Part shown: positions 40,961 through 52,379 of the stretch, piece by piece
How the letters are laid out: every line of letters starts with the position of its first letter
Position numbering within the stretch: position 1 is the first letter of the stretch
DNA from: Numenius arquata
Lineage: Eukaryota > Chordata > Aves > Charadriiformes > Scolopacidae
Direction: 5' to 3'
DNA: 64,000 nt
Assembly (NCBI RefSeq): GCF_964106895.1
Contig: NC_133607.1
Coordinates: 1,004,201-1,068,200, forward strand
Notes under the pieces: model-generated
What the model saw: the letters and a program-made list of their open reading frames with translations, nothing else
Databases searched by the model: none
What the model was told of the DNA's origin: nothing
Made by a program: the position numbers and the translations under genes

Positions 40961-42217
40961 ATCGTCTTTGTCAGGAGATGAATTTCCTGCCCAAGGGGAA
41001 GGGATGGGGCCGGCACCAGTGGCCCTGCAATGCCGACGTGTGTGCTGCCCCATCCTGTCCCAGTGGTGGGGCTGAGGGGGGTTGGGGCGCTTTGGGGTTG
41101 TCAACATTTTTGGGGTTGCGTATTCCATGTTTTCCTCCTGTTCTACCTCCTAGTGGTTCTCCTCCTCCTCCTCCCTGTCCTTCTCCTTTGTCTTTTCCTG
41201 TTCCTCCTGCACCTTGTCTTCTGCTGCTCTCTCGGTCATGGAGCGCGGAGAGTGCTGAGGGCAGGGAGAAATCCGGTAAGGGGGGTTGCGGTGTCACTGC
41301 CGGGTGGCCTTGGAGACGCCGTGGGGTCATCATGGAAATGCCCAGTGACATCACAGAGGCTTTGGGAGCCTGGGTGGTGTAAGCTGCGCTCTTGGGTCGC
41401 CTGGCTGATCTGGAGCTGGGGACGTCCAGCAGGGCTGGAGGGGTGTGGGCACCTGAGGAGAAGGGGATGTACAGTGGACAGTGGAGACGGCACCTCCAAC
41501 TTACAGAATCTTCTGGAAGGTTTTCCACAGCTTTGCACGTGTGACTGGCCTGAGAGCCTCGCTTCCTCTTGTTCTTTCACACTGTCATGACATGAAACAG
41601 CTGCTTTTTTTGGTCCAACTTTTTCTTCCCTTCCCTTTCCATACAACTAATACACTGGAATCATCCACAACTTGGAAAACTGTCCATTTGTTTCTAAGCG
41701 AGTAATTTTTCCCTTCTAACTAAATATTTGGAAGGCTTTGGGAAGTGCAGACGTTAGCTGACATGGGAATTCTGTTCCTGCTGGTGTCTGCCCTGCAGGT
41801 GGTGAACCTTCCTGGCTGCGGAGTTGCCAACTGAAATACTCATATGGCCAGAAGTCAAAAGCCATGTCCCATGTGCAGTGGTGAGCTGCAGTGAGGAGGA
41901 GCTCTGGACAGTCATTTGGGGTGGGAGGCAACCCCAGCTTCCTCAAGGCCCTGCTGTTCCCGATGGAACAATGCTGGCTCTTCATTCTTTCCGCTTCCTG
42001 GCTCTCAGCAGTAATTGTCCTGATGACGTGAAGTGCCGCAGTTCAGCGTTGATCTGTCTGTCTCTCTGAGAGCAGCCGTGTCTCCCTGGGTTCCCTGAAC
42101 ATCCTGCCTTCCAGGAGACCACGTCACAAACCTATAACGAAGAGTTTCATTTCCAAGGGTTTCAGGTCATTGTGTCTGCCCAGGACACCTCAGTCCATGA
42201 AGACAGATGCTTGTCAA
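40961..42217. other. No recognisable gene
   Basis: Includes a pyrimidine-rich CTCCTCCTCC patch near 41160-41220 and a CRE-like TGACATCA near 41344. No domain or exon could be assigned. Confidence 0.45.
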
Positions 42218-42649
42218 ATGTCATCTGCCCCATGCTCAGTATAAAGGCTGAGGGATCAAAGGGTCAGCCCCCTTCCTGCGATGGCCGACGTCCAGAGAGG
42301 ACTCTGTCTGTTCATCTGCCTTTGATCCCGATCCGTGTGTTCCTGACTCCAGAGCTGGAATCCAGTTCCCATTCGTCACTGAGTCCAGTCTGGGACTTCC
42401 CCAGTGCCTGCCGGTGACGTGACTGTCATCCTGGGAGCTTGATACGGTTTTGTATATATTGTATCTATTTCATTATTTTCTTCTTTATTTTTATTTTAAT
42501 ATTAATTCTTCATTAAAGTAGTTTAGTTCATTCTAAACTTCTGAATCTCCTTATCTCTTTCTCCTCCTCTCTCCTCTTTTGGGGGGGGGAAGGGGGGGGA
42601 AGGGCCATCTGTCAGTCCGGTTTTGGTAAATTCAGCCGAAACCACGACA
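42218..42649 (+). repeat. 5'-truncated solo LTR of the inner ERV-L family
   Basis: Plus orientation. Contains CTCAGTATAAAGGCTGAGGG, the GTATATATTGTATCTATTTC block, ATTAAAG and the terminal AAACCACGACA at 42649, all shared with 11700-12458. The part upstream of the TATA region is missing. It is more similar to the inner provirus LTR than the copy at 2795-3512 is. Confidence 0.88.
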
Positions 42650-42724
42650 CTTGGTCCTGGAGACAACCCGTTGGCTTCTTTGGAATTTTTCGCGTTGATC
42701 AAGGAAGTATTTTGGAAATACTGA

Positions 42725-43024
42725 AGGTGCCAGGAGGGAAAACTGTGGCTTGTTCTCACCCTCTCTGGGAACTGCTTGCTTCGCCCCAAAAACCTTGGGG
42801 CTCCCCGCTTTCCTGGCAACTTCATCCTCAAAGCCACCTTTTTTTCACTCTCCCCAGGGTCGGGCTCAAAAATAGCAAACGTCTGGAGATTGCTCCCACA
42901 CCCGAGGTGCCAGGAGGGAAAACTGTTGCTTGTCCTCATTGTCCCTTGGCAGCGCTTTCATTGCCCCGCAAACCTTGGGGCTCCCCACTTTCTTGGCCAC
43001 TTCTTCCTCAAAACCACCTTTTGT
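42725..43024. repeat. 180 bp tandem duplication
   Basis: AGGTGCCAGGAGGGAAAACT starts at 42725 and again at 42905. Both copies continue through CCTTGGGGCTCCCC and TTCCTCAAA.CCACCTTTT. Confidence 0.85.
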
Positions 43025-43079
43025 TTAACTGGATGGATGACACGTGAGCTGCTGTGTTGTTCTTCCAACACGTGTCGGG

Positions 43080-43610
43080 GTAGTTCAGGTCACCCCTGAG
43101 AAGCAGGTTCTGTTGACCCAAAGCTTGCTTAAGTGACCCAAGTATTGCTTGGTTGGCCTTGTCACCTTGGTTTGGAGGTCAGTAGCAGATGCCCAGTGTG
43201 AGATCATCTGTGGAGACCACCCCTCTGATCTTGGCCCAGGGACATTCGATAGGGCTTCCACAATCACCAGAGCTGACTTCTGCACATTCAAGGTTCTCCT
43301 TAATATAGAGCGAGACTCTTCCTCCTCTTCTTCCCTGCCCGACTTTAGGAAACAGCCTATGGCCATCCATCACGGTCCTCCAGTCACGTGAGTTGTCCCA
43401 CCATTTTTCAGTTATTCCTAGGATATGATAACTTTCCGACTGGGCATGGAGCTCCAGTTCCTCCTGTTTGTCCTCAGGCTGCGTGCGTTGCTGTACCTGC
43501 ACTTGAGGTGGTTGATCTTGTGGTTCTTACCACGGGAGGCAGCTGAGGAGCACTTGTCACTGCTCTGGGTGGCCCAGCTCATTCCCCAGTGGGTTGTGAT
43601 GGCGTGAGCA
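43080..43610 (-). mobile_element. CR1 LINE fragment: endonuclease region (antisense)
   Basis: The minus strand encodes the ORF2 endonuclease start (NARSLRTN in frame 43645-43418, then ILGITEKWWDNSRDW and GRRGGRVSLYIKENLEC in frame 43502-43179). At least one frameshift is present. The RT and 3' end are absent, so this is an internal fragment. Confidence 0.85.
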
Positions 43611-46114
43611 TTGCCACTTGGGACCCCACAAAGAGTGGGGTTCACAGGGGCTGTTCCTCACGCTGGAGGGAAGGGGGTGTCCACTCTTGAGTGGACAGTG
43701 GCCCCGCCAGTGCCATGCAGAGAGAGCACACTGCAGGGAGGGTTCCCATCTCCCGCCAGGCTCTTCTGGAGCGCAGTGTCTCCTGGCTTCAGTCACAGTC
43801 CCTTCCCCACCCACTGGCATTTCTGGGCCAGCTCTGCCCCCAGAGCTTTCCTTGTGCCCAAGAGTGGGAGGAATTGGACCCCTCTCTCCTTGGGCCCTGC
43901 TCCGGTGGCAGCGGGTGCTGCCGTCTCCCTGCCTCCTGGTCCGTCCTGCTCCTCCCCAGATCTGCCCATCATGCGCAGGGAGCCTGGCCCTGGAACTCTC
44001 TTCTCCTGTTCCCTGGGAGCCACTTCCCCGCACCCCACTGCAGAACCCCAGGGAGCCTCGGGAGCGGATGTCTGCTCCCAGGGGCGCCAGCAGCTCCTGT
44101 CCCACCAGGTGCTGCTGAACTCTGGGAGAGCAGCTGGGCAGGAGAGGGCCATGGGGACCAGTGGGTGCTGAGCCATTTGTTGGCCAAGCATTGCCGGCTG
44201 GAGGAAAGGAGCCGGACCCCCTCCCCTCCCTGTGCACAGAGCAGCCGCAGCTCTCCCCGCCGGGGCTCTGCCTGGCCGCTGCTCGGGGAGACGGGCCCCA
44301 CACGACCCCCCGGGGTCCGGCCCTGGGCACGTTCTGGGGGTCAGGGCTTTGGCACCAGCCGCCTGCCCTCAGCCCCTCTGCTGCTCTGCCTCCCTTGCCC
44401 GGGCCTGGCTACTGGGGTACAGGAGGACAGCCCTGCCTGCCATGGAGAGATCCAGATGCCAACCTGGGACGGCTGCTGGGACAGCTCATCCTCCTCTGCT
44501 TTTGCAAGAAGAGAGCAGCCACGTGGCTTTGGACGCTCTCTGTTACCTCTTCAAATTCAGCCATCAGCAGAAATGTGAGAGAAGCTGTTGTGGGCTGCAT
44601 CCCAGACACCACCAACACGTCTGCTTGTCCTCCTTGGCATTGTGATAGACTGTTCCTGCGCTTGGTGCAGGCACCACGGTGTCACCAGCACGGCTTCTCC
44701 TCTGCTGCTCACCCACACGCTCTCTCCCAGACTGTTGACCGTCCCGTGTATCTGAACTGCTCCTTCACAAAGGAGACAGCCCCACTCCACGCCTTCCCCG
44801 CTTCACAACCATCGCAGCAGTGAGGGACTTCAGCATCTCTGACACGCGGGCAGCCGGCAGTGTGCTGGGAGCCATCATGAGAGACCCTGCCTCCTGGCTG
44901 CCTCCTGGCTGCCTCCTGGCTGCCGGCTGTGAGTCCCCTCTGGATGGACGGCCGACCCCGTGAGCCCTTTCAGAGGGTGTTCTCTCTGCCTCGCCATCCC
45001 TCCCTCCCAAACCCTGGTGTCTCGCGTACGTGAAGCCACCTTAAGTCAGCAGAGAGGGATGGGAAGGGCAATGGAGGAAACGGCTGTGCTCCAGTGGCAG
45101 CACCACCCTCACTGCGTCCCCTCCAGGTGCCAGGGTCCCTGAGCTGCATCCGCGACCACCCGGAACGCCTCCACACGGTGTCAGCCCAGCAGAGCGTGGG
45201 CTCAGTGCTTCGCCTGATGACCAAATAGTGCCCCACACAAGTGGTCATGAGCCCATTGAAGTTCTCTCCATCAAGTGACACGTACTGGCCCCCACAACCT
45301 TGAGGGCTTGTTCCCTGTAGGGAGAGGGACCCCAGGCTCTCTGGCTGCCAGACCCAAGGAATGGGCGCCCCAAAGAAGCAGGGCCCTCCTTCCCACCATG
45401 CTTTCCAGCCCTGCTGGGTGAGCCAGGCCCACAGAAGACAAAGCTGTGTCCCTACTAGTGTGCCCATGGCCACCACCACACGCCGGACAGGAGGCTGGCG
45501 CTCAGTGGCAAGAGTAATTTTGCCAGGGTGGTCTTTGACCATTTCACAAAAGGAAACTCTGTCTTTATTACAGGCAAGAAAAACGCAGGTCCTCCCACCA
45601 GACATCACGCAGGAAGATATCAAGATGAAGGCCTTGGTGGTCTTCAGAATCGTGGTGGCTCACCTGAAGAGGATGGAGGCAGCCCCATGGCTGTGCTCTT
45701 GGGACAGAGGCAGCTCCTGGCAAGCGGGCAGAGCTGCAGAGAGACAGTTTTAGCCAGCGCAGCAGAGCTGAGGGAAGAGCTTCAGGCGCGAGGATGAGAG
45801 GATCAATGCGGAGAGAGGTTCAAGGCAGTTGGGAGTGGTAGGAGAGCTGAGAGCTGACGGTGGGACAAAGCTTCACAGCCCTCTCCACGGTGAGTCTCGG
45901 GCTGCAGGGCAATGGCCCTGCAGATCCTGAAGGGTTCTCCTCAGTCTGTCATCGCCCACAGCCTTTGGGCTCTCTCTGCAGTGCAGAGGAAGATGAGGGT
46001 GTGCTCCAGAGCAGGGCTTCCCTGCAGCACCCTCAGAGGGACAGGCCAGGATGGGTGCCTTGTGCTGGGGATGGTGCAGGGTGCGAAGGTGGGTGAGCAG
46101 CCAGGGGCTGAGTA
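43611..46114. other. No gene I can name
   Basis: Several open frames up to ~295 codons occur in moderate-GC DNA. A splice-acceptor-like TCTTTATTACAG near 45572 and segments such as ALDALCYLFKF (near 44530) look exon-like, but frames break and I recognise no family. A CTGCCTCCTGG triplet repeat lies at 44890-44925. Confidence 0.4.
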
Positions 46115-46352
46115 AACCCTTGATTATTTTATATTGGTATCAGAAAGAATACTGGTTCTTTAGTATTTAATGTATTTAGTATTATTATCATGTTAATTAT
46201 TTAATCTTATTCTACTAAATCTGTTTATATTTCAACCCTTTGGGTTTCCCTTTTTTTTTCCCAATTCCCATTCTTTGGTGTGAGGGGTCATAGGGTGATA
46301 GAATAATATTCTAAACAACAATAAATAGTTGTGGGTCCTTTGAACCATCGCA
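46115..46352 (+). repeat. LTR fragment, same family as 31706-32275
   Basis: TTCTTTAGTATTTAATG, ATTTCAACCCTTTGGG and GGGGTCATAGGGTGATAGAA correspond in order to the reverse complement of 31706-31900. It ends near GAACCATCGCA. Only the R-U5 side remains. Confidence 0.6.
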
Positions 46353-47119
46353 AGGCTTCAGCAGCAGCTCAGACACTGACCCTGCAGGTCCTGCCATGCT
46401 GATGGTGCCCCAGCCCTCTCCTAACCTGTGGGTCTCTTGTCAATACAGTCCACGGGGTGGGGATAATGCTAACTCCCCATTAAGGACACTCCATTTTCTG
46501 GGCATCCAAAAGCTGACAGATCTGCACTTTGGAACTGGACTCCTCTGCTCTCCGTGGGATCATCCTCCAGACCAAAGGGGTTCCAGCACAAAGCAGCTGA
46601 GAGCAGGAGGGATGGAGAGAGCAGCTCTCCTCCTTCTGCACTGAGGGTCTGTCCTGTTGCCTCCCAGGACTCTCAAAACAGCACTTGTAGTGTAGCAAAA
46701 ATGCCAGGGATTTCTGCCTTCAGAAATGACTCCTCAGGTGGGACAGGGGCAACAGCAGAAAAATAAACACACACCCCCCCTCCCTCCGAGCTCTGTTCTG
46801 CATCCAGGGGACCTGGGAGTGACAATGGTCAGAAGCTCTTTCCCATCAGGGGTAGATGTAACCGGTGACCACTCCTGGTTCCTCTCTGCCTGTTGCTGCA
46901 CAGCACGACTGACTCCTCTGGAGCCTCCAGCAGAGTCCCCTGCTCCCCATTGCACCCTCAGCCAGCACCAACCAAGGATCACGCCAGGATCTGCACCAAG
47001 GTCTCCCTGGAAGGACAGAGGTCATTTGGGGGAGCTCAATGTGACAAGTGGAAGAGGTTCTGCTCAGAGGTGTCTGTCCTGACTCCTCACTGTCTTTTCC
47101 TTTTTGAACAGACCCCCAC
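46353..47119. other. Region upstream of olfactory receptor pseudogene
   Basis: No coding domain. A CTTTTCCTTTTTGAACAG acceptor-like site ends at 47111, just before the receptor start, as expected for the single coding exon of an olfactory receptor with a 5' non-coding exon. Confidence 0.5.
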
Positions 47120-48055
47120 GTGTACATGGAACAAATGTCCAACGGCAGCTCCATCACTGTGTTCCTCCTCCTGGCATTCGCAGACACACGGGAGCTGCAG
47201 CTCTTGCACTTCTGGCTCTTCCTGGGCATCTACCTGGCTGCCCTCCTGGGCAACGGCCTCATCATCACTGCCATAGCCTGTGACCACCGCCTCCACACCC
47301 CCATGTACTTCTTCCTCCTCAAACTCTCTGTTCTTGACCTGGGCTCCATCTCCAACAATCTCCCGAAATCCATGGCCAATTCCCTGTGGGACACAAGGGT
47401 CATCTCAGGATGTGCTGCCCAGGTATTCCCATTTCTTATTTTGATATCATCAATATATTACCTTCTGACAGTCATGTCCTATAACCGCTACGTTGCCATC
47501 TGCAAACCCCTGCACTATGAGGCCCTCCTGGGCAGCAGAGCTTGTGTCCACATGGAGCTGCCTGGGGCAGTGGGTTTCTCTACGCTCTCCTGCACACTGC
47601 CAGTACACTTTCAATACCCCTCTGCCAGGGCAATGTCCTGGACCAGTTCTTCTGTGAAATCCCCCAGATCCTCAAGCTCTCCTGCTCAGACTCAGACTAC
47701 CTCAGAGAAGACGGGCTGATTATAGTTAGCGCCTCTTTCAACTTTGTGTGGTTTGTGTTCATTGTGGTGTCCTATGTGCAGATCTTCAGGGCCGTGCTGA
47801 GGATCCCCTCTGAGCAGGGACGGCACAAAGCCTTTTCCACGTCTCCCTCACCTGGCCGTGGTCTCCCTGTTTATCACCACTGGTGTGTTTGCCTTCCTGA
47901 AGCCTCCCTCCATCTCTTACTCATCCCTGGATTTGGTGCTGGCAGTTCTGTACTCGGTGCTGCCTCCAGCAGTGAACCCCCTCATCTACAGCATGAGGAA
48001 CCAGGAGCTCAAGGATGCCCTGAGGAAACTGATCCCATGGACCTGGCACCATTAA
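47120..48055 (+). pseudogene. Olfactory receptor pseudogene
   Basis: Seven-transmembrane odorant receptor of typical length (~310 codons) spread over three frames. Frame 1 from the ATG at 47120 gives the N-glycosylation site NGSS, TM1 (GNGLIITAI), HTPMYFFLLKLS, TM3 and the MSYNRYVAICKPLHY motif. A frameshift near 47600 leads to CEIPQILKLSCSD and TM5 (FIVVSYVQIFRAVL). A second frameshift near 47840, inside the KAFSTC-like motif, leads to SLFITTGVFAFLKPPS and the TM7 PAVNPLIYSMRNQELKDAL motif, ending at a TAA at 48053-48055. All landmark motifs are present, so decay is recent. Family role: odorant detection at the cilia membrane of olfactory neurons. The sequence fits the large bird-expanded receptor group, an inference only. 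Confidence 0.9.
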
Positions 48056-49115
48056 CAGCAATCTTGCTTCTCTGAGTAATGCCCAGAATTCTTTCTAATC
48101 CAGGGCTCTGCTTTTCCTTCACTGATAATAGTACTTAGAGGTGATTGCTTGGGTTCATTGCATTTGTTTTGAGGCTCTGTCCTGCTGTGTTTGATCCTTG
48201 AACAACCAGGTGTCGCCTCTTGTCACCTTGTGCAACAGAAGGGGATGTCCTGACTGCGGTGAAAGACAGTTGGCTTCTCTTTGATTCAGGTGAATATAAG
48301 AACAAATCTATGGAATTGGACTTTCCAAGTGTCTTTCCAACTTGTTTTCTTGCTGGGGCGGGGGGAGGAATAAAATCATGGTATCACAGGGATCTTTTAG
48401 ACACCAAGCACTCAGATATAGGATCACTTCTAGTGTAGAGGGGCAGTAGAGACGATGCCTGAGCTCCCAGGCCCCTTCCTCAGGCCGTCCCAGGTATGAT
48501 GGAGCTGATGGCAGATCTCAGTCCATGTGGAAAAAAATCTGAAGTGGTCAGGAGAGGATGGGGACACTCCATGCACTCTGGGGTGAGACGTGAATGGAAA
48601 CAGGAAAGTTTAAACCTCAGAGAGGCAGAGGGGGGCTGGGCTGGGCTGGGAAGTGCCTAGGAGAGGAAAGCCCCAATGTCAGCGGAGCTGTACGACCATG
48701 CAGGGTGAGGACCTGCTCCAGTGGGCATGTGGGGCAGAGCCAGGTCTCCTGGAGAAGGAAGCAAGTCATCAGAGGTGCCGAGAGAGGAGCTGGCCTGTGC
48801 CGTGTTCCCTGCCCATCCTGGGGAAGCTGCCCCAGGGCAATGGGGAGAAATCAGCCCCACACATGGTCCCTTTCAATCTCTGGCCATACACCCCGTCCTG
48901 GGGAGTGACCTTTGCTGTGGGGCCAGCTCCATCCTCCTGCTGGACTCAGTGCCTGTCCTGGGGCATGGCCAGCCCTGTGCAGTCTCTCTTCTGTCCCAGA
49001 CCCTGCAGACGCCCCAGCACGGCTGACTGCTGACCCCTGCACAGGACACGAGGGAGTTAGTGCAAGGGGAGGTATTGGGGGGGAGCTGCCAAGTGGGGGG
49101 CTGTTGGGGGTGGGG
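48056..49115. other. No recognisable gene
   Basis: Receptor 3' flank and unique DNA up to the gammaretrovirus-like provirus. Nothing identified. Confidence 0.5.
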
Positions 49116-49119
49116 GCAC
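49116..49119 (+). other. Target site duplication (left)
   Basis: GCAC directly before the 5' LTR, matched by GCAC at 57100-57103. Confidence 0.8.
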
Positions 49120-49674
49120 TGATTCAGAAAATGAATGGTTAAAGGTTGTTAGTGTGAATTTAGTACAGCCTGGGAAAGAACAAAGCTCGGAGCCCAGCAT
49201 TCCAAGATAAAGAAATGGCCTTGTGTATAAGATAGCGGGAACAGCCTGCATGCTAAGGAGGAACCTAACTGTCTGGGTAAAGTGTCCATCTGGTCGGGAC
49301 CAGTTTCGCCGTTTGGAGTCCAGCCAACCCAGCATTCTAAGACAAAGGTAAAAGTACACGGTGAAGAAGACTGCGAGCCTTCCTCCAGAAGACCCCGGCC
49401 CACGACCACCAGGCGACAGTACGCATGCGGCAAGGGGAGGAGATTTATGATAATGAGTTCTTAGAAATAATTAGAATAGTAACGCCTTTTCTTAGAATTA
49501 ATTAAAATAATCCAGCCCACCTTAATGAATATGTATGCTTTTCACCATAAATAGACGCTTGTTTCACAAACCGGTGTGCAAGTTTGGAGGATCGATCCCC
49601 TTGCACCCGGCGCCGCAATAAACATGCCTGCTTTATAACTCTCTGCGAGTTGTAAAGTTTGTTTCCGCGCATCA
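49120..49674 (+). repeat. 5' LTR of gammaretrovirus-like provirus
   Basis: TGATTCAG to CGCGCATCA. The TATA region CCATAAATAGACGC lies near 49547 and the AATAAA signal at about 49617-49622 in CCGCAATAAACATGCC. Confidence 0.93.
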
Positions 49675-49677
49675 ATT

Positions 49678-49695
49678 TGGCACCCCAGATGGAAC
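49678..49695 (+). other. Putative primer binding site
   Basis: TGGCACCCCAGATGGAAC three bases after the LTR. I cannot assign a tRNA confidently; it is not the proline or glutamine site usual in gammaretroviruses. Confidence 0.5.
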
Positions 49696-49823
49696 CCCCT
49701 CTGTCCGGCTGCGGGACCTGCTGAGGACGGGACTCCTCTGGGCGCCCCCGAGATTTCTCGGAAGGACTCCCCAACTCATCCAGATCACCGCGGGGACAGA
49801 CAAGGACCATCTCCTGCGGACCA

Positions 49824-49826
49824 GGT
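49824..49826 (+). promoter_or_regulatory. Candidate major splice donor
   Basis: ACCAG|GTATGT in the leader about 150 bp after the LTR, the expected place for the donor used for subgenomic RNA. Confidence 0.5.
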
Positions 49827-50000
49827 ATGTTTAGGGTTTCTTAAGGGGGGGACCTGTAAGTCGTGAGGAGACGTCCTACGCGTGGTAAAGAGTCGGCGTA
49901 CTCGCCCCGGGGTATGCTCAAGCTTGGGCTAATGGTTGGTGTGGGATCCCTCGGTTTCGGGTTTTTGTGTTAGTATGTAGAATTGCAATACTGCTGGTTA

Positions 50001-50331
50001 GAATCATAGAATCATAGAATCATAGAATCGCTAGAGTTGGAAAGGACCTTAAAGATCATCTAGTTCCAACCCCCCTGCCATGGGCAGGGACACCTCTCAC
50101 TAGAGCAGGTTGCTCAAAGCCCCATCCAGCCTGGCCTTGAACACTTCCAGGGATGGGGCATCCACAACTTCCCCGGGCAACCTGTTCCAGTGCCTCACCA
50201 CCCTCACTGTAAAGAATTTCTTCCTTATATCTAATCTAAATCTCTTCTCTTCCAATTTAAAACCATTGCCCCTTGTCCTGTCACCACTCTTCCTGACAAA
50301 GAGTCCCTCTTCAGCTCTTCTGTAGCTCTTC
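50001..50331 (-). mobile_element. CR1 3' fragment inside the provirus leader (antisense)
   Basis: Starts with four GAATCATA repeats (the CR1 tail in antisense), followed by the antisense 3' UTR and the ORF2 C-terminal region, truncated at about 50331. It lies between the splice donor and gag of the provirus. Confidence 0.9.
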
Positions 50332-50436
50332 TGTTACTTGTTGTATTTGTCATAAGGTACCGCTATTACCGCTATTACCGCTATCGTGTTATTGTCTGAC
50401 ATAAGGTGGAAATTATTGTATGAGTGAAATGAGTGA

Positions 50437-50847
50437 TTGAGACGCGGCACTGCTGTGGAGCGAGTGCGGAGTTCCGATCCGCGGTTCCGTGTTCTCCGCG
50501 AGGAGAGCGGCCGGAGACGAACGAAGCGTATGACAGACTGTAAAGAAACATTGTGTGAACCTAATATTGAGAATATTAAGTGGCAGTGTCTTGGACATTC
50601 GGATAATGTTTGTGATCCTATTTTTATCTTAAAGTGCTTTGCTTGTAATACAGAGGTTTGGGTAGATCAGGAGGACGATTTTTGGTGTTCACAGTGTGGT
50701 AGCTGGACTGAGTGGGAAAAGATCGAGCGGGCGGGAGAGTTGAAACAAGTAATCTGTGGAGACATAGCCTACCCCGGAGATAAAGGTAGCGACAGGGATA
50801 TAGCTGTACCGTTTCCCAGGAGGGAAACAAGAATAACACCCAGGTGA
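50437..50847 (+). CDS. Leader ORF with a zinc-ribbon motif, unknown function
   Basis: A 136-codon frame between the CR1 fragment and gag, not in frame with gag. A second methionine at 50530 (MTDCKETLCEPN) gives a 105-residue product and may be the true start because the first 31 residues are Arg-rich without other features. The core has two CXXC pairs 13 residues apart (CFAC ... CSQC) with aromatic flanks (FWCSQCGSWTEWE), typical of zinc ribbons. There is no signal peptide or membrane segment. I recognise no standard retroviral product. It could be an accessory gene, a captured host fragment or a chance frame; the ordered Cys pairs favour a real protein. Confidence 0.5.
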   Translation: MRRGTAVERVRSSDPRFRVLREESGRRRTKRMTDCKETLCEPNIENIKWQCLGHSDNVCDPIFILKCFACNTEVWVDQEDDFWCSQCGSWTEWEKIERAGELKQVICGDIAYPGDKGSDRDIAVPFPRRETRITPR

Positions 50848-50899
50848 CACACGGAGATCAGGGTCACCTCTGAACTAAAGGGGGTAAGGAGAACATAAA

Positions 50900-52379
50900 G
50901 TGGGCAATAATCAAGGGGGCGAGATACTGAAAAGGAGTCCCCTAGGGTGTATTTTAGCACACTGGAAGGAGATCGGGGGCTCACCAGGTGGCAGCGTGGA
51001 CAAGAAAACCTTAATTAAATATTGTAATCAATGGTGGCCCCTTTACAAGTTAGATGATCAAGAGAAATGGCCCTTTAACGGGACTCTTAATTACAATACT
51101 ATATTACAATTAATGCTATTCCTTAGAAGGGAAGGAAAGTGGGATGAATTCACATATGCGGACATGTTTTTCACCCTTCGGAACCACCCAGATTACCAAC
51201 GGGACTGCGGGCTATTACCTCCACAAGACCCGATGGTATTAGCCTTAGAGAAAGAAAAAAGGAAAGAAATGAAAGCAAATATAAAAAGATGTTGTTCGGC
51301 CTGTAGCATAGGGCAGAGATGCACAAAGCCTGAAAAGATTCAGGATTTTAAAGAAGAGGATTTACTTGAAACTTACTTACCACCGGTTAAGGCAATAGGA
51401 GACCGTTGGGGGGGGGGTAAAGGTTTCCCAAGGAGATGGAGAAACTGAAACTGATTCCAAAACCCCACCTGACAGCCCGGTATCGTCCCGTACTCAGAAG
51501 AGAACAGAGCGAATAGTGATTCAAGCACCCTTAAGGGAAGCTGTGGGTCCGGACGGACTACCTGTATTGATAAGAGTCCCTTTTTCCTCATTTGATTTAG
51601 AAACCTGGAAAAACGTGGCGAAGAATTATCGGAATGATCCCGTAGGTGTTACTAAACATTTTCAGTTTCTGGTAAAGCAGCACAATCCTGACTGGAGTGA
51701 TGTCCAGTTATTATTAGATCACCTGACAGAAACTGAGAAACAACTGGTTTTGAAAGCTGCTCAAGATATAGCCACGGACCACCTGAAAGATTCAGGAAGA
51801 GACATTAAAGACTATTTCCCCTTGCAGGACCCTCATTGGGACCCAAATAGGAGCATTCACTTGGAAGCATTACACGGTTATAGAGATTGGGTTATAAGGG
51901 GGATGGAGAGGGCTATCCCGAAAGCTATTAACTGGTCAATGCTATATGCTGTAAGACAAGGGCCGAAGGAGACTCCCTTGGAGTTTTTGGATAAATTACG
52001 AGATGCAATGAGACGCTACACCCCCTTGGACCCTGGATCAGAGATAGGAATACAGCAGTTAGTGTCTCTCTTTATAGAGCAGTCCGCTAGTGATATCCAG
52101 AGGAAGCTGCAAAAACTGAGAACAACTGACAGCAGAAATCTAGAGACTCTGTTAGATGAGGCATGGAGAGTATTTAACAACCGAGAGGAGGAGGATAGGA
52201 GAAGGGACAGACAGGCACTGGTGGCAGCACTACATGGCGGGGGGGAAATAAAAACTGGGAACTTTAGGAAACCATTAGAAAGAAATCAATGCGCGTGGTG
52301 TAAGCAGAGGGGGCACTGGAAGAATGAGTGTCCAAAAAGACAAAAAGAAAAAATTCAGGCCCATTTTAAAGAAGATTGA
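50900..52379 (+). pseudogene. Gag of gammaretrovirus-like provirus, frameshifted
   Basis: Starts ATG at 50900 with MGNNQGGEI, a myristoylation-type N-terminus, and a matrix domain (LAHWKEIGG). The frame is lost at a run of ten G near 51408-51417. Capsid continues in another frame from about 51450 (first Met 51516), with RVPFSSFDLETWK, a gamma-type capsid N-terminus, and a major homology-like region (QGPKETPLEFLDKLRDAM). The nucleocapsid has one CCHC knuckle (CAWCKQRGHWKNEC). It ends with a TGA (52377-52379) followed by CGG, a context that permits readthrough. Virion structural gene; the homopolymer slip prevents an intact product. Confidence 0.88.

Noticed and set aside
43611..45800. Possible multi-exon host gene (maestro/HEAT-like or other)
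   Set aside because: Exon-like fragments exist, but the frames break and no diagnostic motif or consistent set of splice sites supports a named gene.
50437..50529. First 31 residues of the zinc-ribbon ORF as coding
   Set aside because: Arg-rich without structure. The methionine at 50530 is a more likely start, so the upstream part was not treated as established.
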